DNA of 6,669 nucleotides from an uncultured Pirellulaceae bacterium (GCA_934255105.1 CAKQNH010000264.1:1-6669); one strand, 5' to 3'; positions 1 to 5,672 are shown, counted from the stretch's first letter. Notes: a model not told the origin generated them from the sequence alone. Made by a program: numbers and translations.

Positions 1-84
1 CTGGCCACAAACCAAGAGCTGTCTGTCGATAGTAGCGGGCCTCAAGGTCGTGAAGTGGTGTTCGCGATCTTGGAGCTTGTGTAA
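1..84 (+). CDS. Possible C-terminal tail of an upstream protein (partial)
   Basis: The first reading frame is open from base 1 for 27 codons and ends in TAA at 82-84, followed by a second in-frame TAA at 88-90. The peptide ends in GREVVFAILELV and its composition is ordinary for protein. Frame 2 is also open to about base 92, so an open frame this short is weak evidence on its own. No family can be recognised from so few residues. If real, it is the end of a gene whose body lies before the window. Confidence 0.3.
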   Translation: MATNQELSVDSSGPQGREVVFAILELV

Positions 85-325
85 CGATAACTGAATGGAC
101 ACAACACTGTGAATCGAATCGGAGCGACTTCCCCTTCGACAGCGATTCATCCCACGATGCTTACATTGACATCCTCTACGACAGGGTTGAAAATGCAGCT
201 ACCTACGGAAATGAAACCTCGCACGTGGTCGCCCAGCAGACGCTCTACCACGACACCATGCGTCCCTCACACGTAGTGCTGCCGGTATTCCCCGCTCGCA
301 ATTCCTAACAAGTGCCACTATTGCC
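85..325. other. Intergenic region upstream of the Gfo/Idh/MocA gene
   Basis: No convincing gene is seen here. It holds a perfect 7-bp inverted repeat, TGAATCG at 110-116 and CGATTCA at 143-149. The 26-base loop and the absence of a following T-run make it a poor terminator. It also holds a consensus-like promoter at 166-194. Confidence 0.5.
166..194 (+). promoter_or_regulatory. Candidate sigma-70-type promoter for the Gfo/Idh/MocA gene
   Basis: There is a perfect -35 hexamer TTGACA at 166-171, a 17-base spacer, and a GAAAAT -10 (4 of 6 consensus bases) at 189-194. Transcription would start near 201, leaving a leader of about 125 bases before the ATG at 326. This rests on sequence match alone, and promoter rules in planctomycetes are only partly like those of E. 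coli. Confidence 0.35.
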
Positions 326-1588
326 ATGACATCATCGAGATCCTCAACGTTGCCATCATCGCCATCGTCAGTCATCAATCGCCGTCGTGTGCTGTCCGCC
401 GCCGGCACGTTAGCCGCTCTTGCGCCAATGCTCTGGCATACTTCCAGGGCCACTGCCGCCACGTCGGACAAGCGCTGGCGTGTGGGGCTGATTGGGCACA
501 CCGGGCGCGGCGATTTCGGGCATGGATTGAGTACCGCCTGGCTGAAGTTCCCCGACACCGAAATTGTTGCGGTGGCTGATGCTGACGCTAAGGGACTTGA
601 GCGTGAACAGGGTAAAACGGGCGCCAAGCAAGCCTTCGCGGACTACCGAGAAATGATCGCTCAAACGCGTCCGGAGATTGTCGCGGTCTGTCCGCGCCAC
701 GTCGATCAACATCACGCGATGATCATGGCAGCGATCGAGGGTGGCGCGCGAGGCATTTACTGTGAGAAGCCGTTTTGCCGCACGCTCGAGGAAGCGGACG
801 AGATCGTCGCGGCATGCCAGCGCAGCGGCACGAAGCTGGCAATTGCTCATCGCAATCGCTACCACCCGGCACTGGCAGCAATTGACGCGGCAGTTAAAGC
901 GGGGGCGATCGGCAAACCACTGGAGATTCGTTGCCGAGGTAAAGAGGACGTCCGCGGCGGTGCACAGGACCTGTGGGTGCTCGGCACGCACGAGTTCAAT
1001 CTCGTCCCCTATTTCGCGGGCAACGTTACCGCCTGCTCCGCCGCCATGATGTTGGGCAAGCGCTCTGTTGCTCCCGCCGACGTCGTCGACGGTGCCGAGG
1101 GAATTGGTCCCATCGCGGGCGATCGGTTGCACGCGCGCTACGAAACCGAAAGCGGCATCCCCGTCTATTTTGACTCGATCCGCCAACACGGAGTCTCCGC
1201 GGCCGGCTTTGGCATGCAAGTGATTGGCAACGCAGGAATCATCGACGTGCGTATCGATACCGAACCGCTAGCCCACTTCGTCCCCGGCAATCCATTTCAG
1301 CCTTTGGCAAAACCGCGCCCTTGGATTCCGATCAGCAGCGCTGGTATAGGCAAAGCGGAACCGATTCCCGAAATCGGCCAGCAGGTTGCCAATCATATTC
1401 CAGCCGTGCGCGATCTCCTGGCTGCAATCCGTGAAGATCGACCGCCGTTGTGCAGTGATATCGACGGCCGAGCGACGCTCGAGATGGTGCACGGCGTATA
1501 TGCCTCGCATGTCCAAGGCGGAAAAGTCGTTTCTCTCCCGCTCGCCACCCGCACGCATCCGTTTGCAACCTGGCAGCCCCTTAAGTAG
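326..1588 (+). CDS. Tat-exported Gfo/Idh/MocA family oxidoreductase
   Basis: A 420-residue NAD(P)-dependent dehydrogenase-like protein of the Gfo/Idh/MocA family, whose members usually oxidise or reduce sugars, inositols and related polyols. Residues 18-27 (NRRRVLSAAG) form a twin-arginine export signal followed by a hydrophobic stretch to about 37 and an ATA-A cleavage site near 44, so the protein is probably exported folded with its cofactor. The Rossmann domain starts at about 51 (WRVGLIGHTGRGDFG). Its glycine loop is looser than the classic GxGxxG. The second strand ends near ADAD (84-87). The family's EKP motif is at 147-149 (YCEKPF), with the catalytic-type lysine at 148. GTHEFNLV at 220-227 supplies a histidine (222) where family members often have an active-site histidine. 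Substrate-domain sequence follows to the end. ATG 326 is the only ATG before the Tat motif, but no clear Shine-Dalgarno precedes it. Substrate is unknown. Planctomycetes encode many such Tat-tagged paralogues. Confidence 0.93.
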   Translation: MTSSRSSTLPSSPSSVINRRRVLSAAGTLAALAPMLWHTSRATAATSDKRWRVGLIGHTGRGDFGHGLSTAWLKFPDTEIVAVADADAKGLEREQGKTGAKQAFADYREMIAQTRPEIVAVCPRHVDQHHAMIMAAIEGGARGIYCEKPFCRTLEEADEIVAACQRSGTKLAIAHRNRYHPALAAIDAAVKAGAIGKPLEIRCRGKEDVRGGAQDLWVLGTHEFNLVPYFAGNVTACSAAMMLGKRSVAPADVVDGAEGIGPIAGDRLHARYETESGIPVYFDSIRQHGVSAAGFGMQVIGNAGIIDVRIDTEPLAHFVPGNPFQPLAKPRPWIPISSAGIGKAEPIPEIGQQVANHIPAVRDLLAAIREDRPPLCSDIDGRATLEMVHGVYASHVQGGKVVSLPLATRTHPFATWQPLK

Positions 1589-1641
1589 AACAGTTGTCCC
1601 CAAATGTTCCCGGCAGCGTAAACCCGCAGTCCCCAACTGTT
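1589..1641 (+). repeat. Inverted repeat AACAGTTG/CAACTGTT just after the Gfo/Idh/MocA stop
   Basis: AACAGTTG at 1589-1596 and CAACTGTT at 1634-1641 form a perfect 8-bp stem starting one base after the stop codon. The 37-base interior also has the octamer GTCCCCAA near both ends (1596-1603 and 1629-1636). It sits where a terminator would be, but the loop is long and the downstream sequence is not a T-run. It may be a regulatory RNA fold or a decayed repeat instead. Confidence 0.35.
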
Positions 1642-1673
1642 TCGGCTTAAAACGAAACTATCAATGCGAAGCG

Positions 1674-1700
1674 CTGACCCATTAGACAATAGTCTATAAT
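1674..1700 (+). promoter_or_regulatory. Candidate promoter with palindromic operator for the FAD oxidoreductase gene
   Basis: A perfect TATAAT lies at 1695-1700. The best -35 is CTGACC at 1674-1679 with a short 15-base spacer, so the -35 is weak. The palindrome TAGAC-AATA-GTCTA (1683-1696) overlaps the first two bases of the -10, where a repressor dimer could block RNA polymerase. This would let the FAD oxidoreductase and the overlapping dipeptidase be expressed separately from the Gfo/Idh/MocA gene. Confidence 0.35.
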
Positions 1701-1778
1701 GCTTCAACAACTTCTCAATTCCCTCATCTACCATGAGCGGCTACCTGTTCACCACACACCCGCTAACCACGCTCCAAC

Positions 1779-1784
1779 GAGGAA
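1779..1784 (+). promoter_or_regulatory. Ribosome binding site of the FAD oxidoreductase gene
   Basis: GAGGAA at 1779-1784 lies 9 bases before the ATG at 1794 and supports that start. The Tat motif begins within ten codons of it. Confidence 0.55.
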
Positions 1785-1793
1785 AAGAAGATT

Positions 1794-3269
1794 ATGGACC
1801 GTCGAATTTCGACACGCCGAAACTTTCTGCAAGCCACTGCGGGCGGCTTGGTTGTATCCGCTTCGCTCGCTTCGCCAGACACCAGGGCGGAGGAAGCCAA
1901 CCCAGGAGTCCGCGTTGCGAATCCCCTTAGCGGAGACGTGCTGCGGACTCAGGCAGAGCTTTCCTCAGACGCTCAATTCTTACTCGAGCGACCGAGAGCG
2001 ATCCCCGTAGTGGGAAAAACCGAGGTCCTCGTCTGTGGCGGTGGACCAGCAGGAATTGCCGCGGCCTTGTCTGCCGCCCGCGCTGGGGCGACTGTCCAAT
2101 TGATCGAGGTCGCGGGTTGTCTGGGGGGTGTCTGGACAGCCGGCCTGCTGACCAAGATTCTCGATGCTGAGAACAAGTCGGGGATCATGGCCGAACTGTT
2201 GCAGAGGTTCGCAACGCAGGGTAGCGCGGTGGCGAATCAGACGGGGGGCACCGTTTACGACCCCGAAGTCGCCAAGCTCGTATTGGAAGAAATTTGTACC
2301 GAGGCGGGCGTGAAGATCCGTTTGCACACGCGGCTTGTCGGCGCGGTCACCGACTCCAATCGCCGCATCGTGGCCGTATTGACCGAGTCAAAGTCGGGAC
2401 GCGAAGCTTGGCAGGCTGAGCGATTTGTCGATTGCAGCGGCGATGGCGATCTGGCAGCCCACGCAGGTTGTCGTTTTGATCTGGGCGTGGGCGAGGATTG
2501 TGAGTGCCAACCGATGTCCATGATGGCGTTGCTGACCGGCATCGATGCCGATGCGGTGCGTCCCTACATCCGCGAAACAGCCCCAGCGGCGAAGCGGTTG
2601 CTGCTAGACTTGTTGGAAGAACATGGATTGTCGCCATCGTATCGTGGGCCAACGCTGCGACATTTGCACAGCGACATCTTTTCGATTATGACCAATCACG
2701 AATATGGCGTCTCCGCGTTCGACGCCAGCGCGATTAGCGAGGCGACGATTCGGGCTCGTCGAGAAATTCACGACTTGGTTAACGGCCTGCGCCGCATCGG
2801 TGGCCCGTGGGAAAACATTGCCGTGGTAGCGACCGCCGAACAGATCGGCGTTCGCGAAGGTCGCCGCATTCGCGGCCGCTACAGAATCACAGCGGAGGAT
2901 CTGGCCCAAGGTCTCAAGCATGAGCAAGCCGTCTGTACCGCGAAATTTCCAATCGATGTACACGCGTTGAATGCGCAGGGTAACAAGGAGATCAGTCGCG
3001 AGTTCAAGCAGGGTGGTCACAAACCATACGACATACCATATCCGGCGTTGATTGCCGAGGATGTGGATGGGCTGCTGTTGGCCGGTCGCTGCATCAGCGG
3101 CGACTTCATCGCCCATTCCAGTTACCGCGTGACTGGCAACTCGGTCCCGATGGGCGAGGCCGCTGGGCTCGCCGCCGCAGTCTCGATCCAGAAGCGGGTG
3201 ATGCCGCACGAACTGCAGTGGAGCGAACAGGATTCTAAGTACCTATCTGTAGGTGTTAATAACCGATGA
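1794..3269 (+). CDS. Tat-exported FAD-dependent oxidoreductase (FAD_oxidored family)
   Basis: A 491-residue flavoprotein. The N-terminus has a Tat signal, STRRNFLQATAGG at 6-18, then a short hydrophobic run and a likely cleavage region near SLASPDTRAEE (24-34). After a linker, the FAD-binding Rossmann motif is textbook: VLVCGGGPAGIAAALSAA from 78, with the GxGxxG glycines at 82, 84 and 87 and an acidic strand-2 end at E105. FVDCSGDGDLAAHAG (211-225) and GVREGRRIRGRY (352-363) are hallmarks of the FAD_oxidored group common in planctomycetes. The C-terminal FAD contact is LLLAGRCISGDF (427-438), followed by RVTGNSVPMGEAAGLAA (445-461). The family oxidises varied and mostly unproven substrates, and nothing here fixes the substrate. 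It follows the Gfo/Idh/MocA gene by 205 bases and overlaps the next gene by 17, so it may be first in a two-gene operon. Confidence 0.93.
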   Translation: MDRRISTRRNFLQATAGGLVVSASLASPDTRAEEANPGVRVANPLSGDVLRTQAELSSDAQFLLERPRAIPVVGKTEVLVCGGGPAGIAAALSAARAGATVQLIEVAGCLGGVWTAGLLTKILDAENKSGIMAELLQRFATQGSAVANQTGGTVYDPEVAKLVLEEICTEAGVKIRLHTRLVGAVTDSNRRIVAVLTESKSGREAWQAERFVDCSGDGDLAAHAGCRFDLGVGEDCECQPMSMMALLTGIDADAVRPYIRETAPAAKRLLLDLLEEHGLSPSYRGPTLRHLHSDIFSIMTNHEYGVSAFDASAISEATIRARREIHDLVNGLRRIGGPWENIAVVATAEQIGVREGRRIRGRYRITAEDLAQGLKHEQAVCTAKFPIDVHALNAQGNKEISREFKQGGHKPYDIPYPALIAEDVDGLLLAGRCISGDFIAHSSYRVTGNSVPMGEAAGLAAAVSIQKRVMPHELQWSEQDSKYLSVGVNNR

Positions 3270-4089
3270 TTTTACGAAATACGATCTGATTCAGAGCGTA
3301 CTCCCCTTCGATGTGCAGGAGTGTGGCGAGGGTTTTGCCTCGATTCCCGCCGCCGCCGAATTGGCCGGAGTGGAAATGCTCTTTTCCGATACAAAAATCG
3401 CCGGCGATATCGACCGCGTATTTTTCATGCGCGAAAGTTTGGTCGAGCGGGTGATCGACATCGGCCGCGATATGAATGAGCGTGGTTGGATCCTGAAAAT
3501 CGAAGATGGCTATCGTTCTCAGGAAATGCAGAGCCAGTTGGTCCGCAAGCGGGAATTATTTGATGTCATCCTCAGGAAGTGCATTTGGGAGAATGGTGGC
3601 CAATTACCTCCTGTCGAATTATTGTTTCGTCGGGCGACAGTGCTGATCGCCAAGATTCCGAAAGTTGGCACACACATGTCCGGTTCGGCGATCGATGTTT
3701 CGGTCTTCCGCCGCGAGGATGACAGTGAAGTGTGGCGAGGCAATTCCTATTTGGAAATGAGCGAACGGACCCCCATGCGCTCACCGTTTATCACCGCCGA
3801 AGACTTGCACAATCGCCTTGCCATTACCGCTATGTTGGAAGCCCACGGCTTTGTGCACTTTCCCTTCGAGTTCTGGCACTTTAACCAGGGCGACGCCATG
3901 GGGCATGCGCTGTTGGGGCAGCTTGGCCCGGCGCGCTTTGGCCCGGTGCATTGGGACCCGCAAACGAATCGTGTAACACCCTACGCCGATGCGCTTAGCC
4001 CGCTAAATCCACTGGATGTAATTGCTCAGGAAATCGACGCAGCCGTACAGCGCGCGGGCCAGCAACCAGACGCTCTGCCAGCCAATTAA
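3253..4089 (+). CDS. VanX-like D-alanyl-D-alanine dipeptidase (peptidase M15 family)
   Basis: A 278-residue zinc peptidase related to VanX/DdpX, which cleave the dipeptide D-Ala-D-Ala. The zinc ligands are visible: His141 and Asp148 in GTHMSGSAIDVSVF, seven residues apart as in VanX, and His209 in FEFWHF. Glu206, three residues before His209, is the catalytic base. Arg88 in DGYRS matches the conserved substrate arginine of VanX. An N-terminal PFDVQECGEGF stretch (18-28) fits the related family pattern. It is longer than VanX (about 200 residues), with a C-terminal tail after 215. There is no signal peptide, so the cytoplasm is likely and a role in recycling cell-wall dipeptides is inferred. 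The start is GTG at 3253, directly after an in-frame TAG (3250-3252), so it cannot lie further upstream. It lies inside the preceding gene and lacks a clear Shine-Dalgarno, which suggests translational coupling. Being alone without VanH/VanA homologues argues against a vancomycin-resistance role. Confidence 0.91.
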   Translation: MLITDDFTKYDLIQSVLPFDVQECGEGFASIPAAAELAGVEMLFSDTKIAGDIDRVFFMRESLVERVIDIGRDMNERGWILKIEDGYRSQEMQSQLVRKRELFDVILRKCIWENGGQLPPVELLFRRATVLIAKIPKVGTHMSGSAIDVSVFRREDDSEVWRGNSYLEMSERTPMRSPFITAEDLHNRLAITAMLEAHGFVHFPFEFWHFNQGDAMGHALLGQLGPARFGPVHWDPQTNRVTPYADALSPLNPLDVIAQEIDAAVQRAGQQPDALPAN

Positions 4090-4100
4090 CGCCAGCTAGC

Positions 4101-4140
4101 AACCTCTGGGGACACCAACCTCTGGAACCTCTGGGGACAC
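4101..4140 (+). repeat. Tandem copies of AACCTCTGGGGACAC
   Basis: The 15-mer AACCTCTGGGGACAC occurs at 4101-4115 and 4126-4140. A shortened AACCTCTGG lies between them at 4117-4125 and abuts the second copy. The array starts 11 bases after the dipeptidase stop. GGGGAC-containing repeats are, from memory, often found next to REP-associated tyrosine transposase genes, but no transposase is visible here. Confidence 0.7.
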
Positions 4141-4155
4141 ACGTTGGTGGGTGGC

Positions 4156-4171
4156 TCCATCCATCCATCCA
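4156..4171 (+). repeat. Tetranucleotide repeat (TCCA)4
   Basis: Four exact TCCA units lie between the GGGGAC repeat array and the GC-rich dispersed repeat copy. A run this short can vary by slippage but has no evident function. Confidence 0.6.
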
Positions 4172-4207
4172 GCAAGGTGCTGTGCCCCCGTGGTCGCCGT
4201 GGTCGCC
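4171..4207 (+). repeat. Dispersed GC-rich palindromic repeat, single copy
   Basis: Bases 4171-4198 match the reverse complement of 5830-5857 at 24 of 28 positions. The core reads AGCAAGGTGCTGTG, then CCCCGTGGTCGCC. The last nine bases, GTGGTCGCC, are tandemly repeated at 4190-4198 and 4199-4207. The clustered relatives lie at 5742-5903. Confidence 0.75.
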
Positions 4208-4429
4208 AAACCAATCCAAATACGCAACGAATGTTTCAAGCGTCACTGTCGCCCCGTCGGCGAGAATCGCCTCTGTCTCAACCAGGGTCTCGAGTCCTAG
4301 ATCTGGTAAACCTACGCGAGAACGAGTATTCGCTGGCTAAACAAGATGCCCCCTGTTTCCTCAAGAACATCAACGGTGTCAGAATGGCACGAACGCTACT
4401 ATTCGATTCACAGTTTGCTTTTCATATCG

Positions 4430-4470
4430 TATGTCAGAAGGCCCCAAATTCCGAGCAACGTTCTGACATA
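4430..4470 (+). repeat. Perfect 10-bp inverted repeat TATGTCAGAA/TTCTGACATA
   Basis: The arms at 4430-4439 and 4461-4470 are exact, with a 21-base loop. The inner octamer TGTCAGAA also occurs once more in direct orientation at 4377-4384. No T-run follows, so it is not a standard terminator. It could be a binding site for a dimeric regulator or the remains of a small mobile element. Confidence 0.55.
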
Positions 4471-4960
4471 ACAATGGATTGAACGTGAGGACCGTGCGTT
4501 GATTTCCGTTCCAATAAAGAGAACTGCAACAGTAGCATGCGACAACACTATTTGGTAAACTCGCCCCGCATTTACTTCGTGTACTCTTCGTCGCGTCGGG
4601 TTGCGGGTGTGTATGGAACATTAACTGGATTCCGTTTGCTACTGATGGAATGTCCGAGATACTTCCTGTATACTGTCGCGCGATCGCCAGCGGCAGTCGG
4701 ACATCGATCGCTCTATGGATGGTCGTCTGTTTTCACGTACATCCATCGACGAAAATACTGACAGCATCCAGAAGTTTGCCAAGCTCTCCTGAGCTGCGTT
4801 AGACTGGTTCACAGCAGACGCCCGTCCGTTACTATCCGCATAACGCGTGCGGTGCGAAGCGTCTCCGTTCAACGGACAATCTACCCCGCCTTCGCAGTTG
4901 GGACAGATTGCTATTCGTTTTTTTAGCTGGCTAGATCCACGCCACTCCAATCACAAGACA

Positions 4961-4966
4961 AAGGAG
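4961..4966 (+). promoter_or_regulatory. Strong ribosome binding site of the interrupted DUF5684 gene
   Basis: AAGGAG at 4961-4966 lies 8 bases before ATG 4975, the best Shine-Dalgarno in the window. It shows that ATG 4975 is a real initiation site even though its frame closes after 37 codons. Confidence 0.75.
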
Positions 4967-5005
4967 AACGGACCATGAACGAACTCGATCACACTCTGCT
5001 ATTCG

Positions 5006-5011
5006 CCCAAG
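5006..5011 (+). repeat. Left target-site duplication CCCAAG
   Basis: CCCAAG here and at 5195-5200 are exact direct repeats bordering the 183-bp element. If the element is taken to begin with GTGC instead of TGC, the shared flank shrinks to CCAA, so the duplication length is 4 to 6 bases depending on where the ends are set. Confidence 0.65.
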
Positions 5012-5194
5012 TGCTAGGTCCCACGCTATTTGGCCACCAAATTCCCAATTTGCGATTTGCCAGAACTCGGCGTCTCAACACGCCCTAAAGTGAGCGGGGT
5101 TCTGGTTTTAAGTTCATTTGCGGGGTTTTTACGGGATTGGCCACTTTGCCAGCCAGAATGGGAAAACCACGGCCAAATAAATTGAGTACTGGCA
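5012..5194 (+). mobile_element. 183-bp MITE-like element with terminal inverted repeats
   Basis: The left end (from 5012, TGCTAG...) and the reverse complement of the right end (TGCCAG..., ending at 5194) align without gaps over 38 bases with 24 identities. These include a perfect TATTTGGCC block (5027-5035 against 5171-5179) and a TTCCCA block (5042-5047 against 5159-5164). The ends are TG...CA and the flanks are CCCAAG direct repeats. Inside are CCAGAAC/GTTCTGG (5060-5066 and 5099-5105) and the hairpin GGCGT-CTCAAC-ACGCC (5069-5084). It encodes no transposase, so it would need one supplied in trans. The family is not recognised. Orientation is arbitrary. Confidence 0.7.
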
Positions 5195-5550
5195 CCCAAG
5201 AAGGTAATGGTGCGGGCGGGGCAATCTTTATGATCATCTGGCTTGCGACCGTTGTCGTTGTGATCGCTGGCTTATGGCAAACACTTGCAAAGGCAGGCAA
5301 GCCCGGGTGGGGAGCGATCATTCCATTCTATAATGTCATCCTTCTGCTGGAAATCGCTGGAAGGCCGATCTGGTGGATCCTTCTACTACTAATTCCGGTC
5401 GTCAATGTAGTCGTTGCCATTATTGTGTCAATTGACGTCGCCAGAAACTTTGGGAAGGGTGTAGGTTTCGGGCTGGGACTCGCGTTCCTTGGATTTGTTT
5501 TTTATCCCATCCTTGGATTTGGTAGCGCTCAGTACCAGCCAACTTCGTAG
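5158..5550 (+). CDS. DUF5684-type small membrane protein, surviving 3' part
   Basis: This is the intact reading frame downstream of the in-frame TAA. ATG 5158 lies inside the right terminal repeat of the inserted element. TTG 5137 in the same frame is an alternative start. Neither has a good Shine-Dalgarno. The product from ATG would be 130 residues: an insertion-derived leader of about 12, then EGNGAGG, a first membrane helix (about residues 22-40), the diagnostic KAGKPGWGAIIPFYN block (45-59), EIAGRPIWW and a second helix, IDVARNFGKG, and a third helix ending YPILGFGSAQY. The KAGxPGW, IPFYN, and FGKG motifs are those of the DUF5684 family, a small integral membrane protein group of unknown function, sometimes found fused to signal peptidase I-like domains. 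Whether this part is translated is uncertain. Confidence 0.75.
   Translation: MGKPRPNKLSTGTQEGNGAGGAIFMIIWLATVVVVIAGLWQTLAKAGKPGWGAIIPFYNVILLLEIAGRPIWWILLLLIPVVNVVVAIIVSIDVARNFGKGVGFGLGLAFLGFVFYPILGFGSAQYQPTS
5195..5200 (+). repeat. Right target-site duplication CCCAAG
   Basis: Exact copy of the hexamer at 5006-5011. Its bases continue directly into the DUF5684 reading frame (CAA GAA GGT). Confidence 0.65.
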
Positions 5551-5568
5551 ACTTTTCACTGTAACACC

Positions 5569-5586
5569 AACAGGTACGACCCTGTT
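5569..5586 (+). terminator. Weak hairpin after the DUF5684 gene
   Basis: AACAGG-TACGAC-CCTGTT is a perfect 6-bp stem with a 6-base loop, starting 19 bases after the stop. The sequence after it (CTTCCC) is only pyrimidine-rich and not a T-run, so termination is doubtful. Confidence 0.3.
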
Positions 5587-5643
5587 CTTCCCAAGTCAGA
5601 GACCTTGTCGTGAATAAGGAAACCAGCTAATCGAGTAAGAATC

Positions 5644-5672
5644 GAGCCGGACGCTCCGCAGCAGTCTGGCTC
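5644..5672 (+). terminator. Second hairpin in the intergenic region, possible terminator
   Basis: GAGCCGGAC (5644-5652) pairs with GTCTGGCTC (5664-5672), giving a 9-bp stem with one G-U pair and an 11-base loop. No T-run follows. It is more stable than the hairpin at 5569 and may serve as a factor-assisted end or processing signal. Confidence 0.3.

Larger units (their letters stand above)
4090..4974. other. Long non-coding, repeat-rich stretch
   Basis: About 885 bases without a convincing gene on either strand. The open frames here are short, lack ribosome sites and have unnatural composition. It holds two full copies and one short copy of AACCTCTGGGGACAC, a (TCCA)4 run, one copy of the GC-rich dispersed repeat, three TGTCAGAA octamers including a 10-bp inverted repeat, ATGTCCGA/TCGGACAT at 4650-4657 and 4697-4704 (8-bp perfect arms), and TCCGTT-C-AACGGA at 4864-4876. 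It looks like decayed mobile DNA plus the promoter region of the DUF5684 gene, though no clear promoter was found. Confidence 0.6.
4975..5550 (+). pseudogene. DUF5684-type membrane protein gene interrupted by a 183-bp insertion
   Basis: Translation from ATG 4975 gives MNELDHTLLFAQ and then enters inserted DNA, ending at TAA 5086-5088 after 37 codons. The same frame reopens and carries the body of a DUF5684-type small membrane protein to TAG 5548-5550. Removing the 183-bp element and one CCCAAG target copy (189 bases, 63 codons) restores one uninterrupted frame of 128 residues whose junction reads LLFAQ-EGNGAGGAIF. That length and the glycine-rich junction before the first membrane helix fit what I recall of DUF5684 proteins. 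The gene is therefore either inactivated or expressed as a modified protein from an internal start. It is counted here as one broken gene, and the surviving 3' part is listed separately. Confidence 0.75.

Noticed and set aside
410..1219. Long minus-strand open frame inside the Gfo/Idh/MocA gene
   Set aside because: It is an antisense shadow of a well-supported gene in a high-G+C third-position context and has no family features.
2604..3209. Long minus-strand open frame inside the FAD oxidoreductase gene
   Set aside because: It is an antisense shadow of conserved flavoprotein sequence.
3266..3289. ATGA start-stop overlap after the FAD oxidoreductase as the dipeptidase start
   Set aside because: ATG 3266 is out of frame with the dipeptidase and closes after 7 codons. 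GTG 3253 is in frame.
3253..4089. Vancomycin-resistance gene vanX
   Set aside because: The active-site motifs match VanX, but no VanH, VanA or VanRS homologues are nearby and chromosomal VanX-like peptidases are common, so a resistance role is not supported.
4144..4482. Plus-strand open frame of 112 codons
   Set aside because: It begins in the repeat array, has no ribosome site and gives Arg/Ser/Pro-rich sequence without domain character.
4680..4687. GCGATCGC octamer, like the cyanobacterial HIP1 repeat
   Set aside because: It is a single occurrence and the gene content is planctomycete-like, so chance explains it.
4639..4950. Minus-strand open frame of 103 codons containing CPNCEGGVDCP
   Set aside because: It has a TTG start without a ribosome site, no recognisable family and an irregular composition. 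The Cys pairs are too few to call a zinc ribbon, and it overlaps the leader of the DUF5684 gene.
5069..5084. Integron attC-like hairpin inside the 183-bp element
   Set aside because: GGCGT-CTCAAC-ACGCC is a simple 5-bp stem. The paired RYYYAAC/GTTRRRY core sites needed for an attC are not present.
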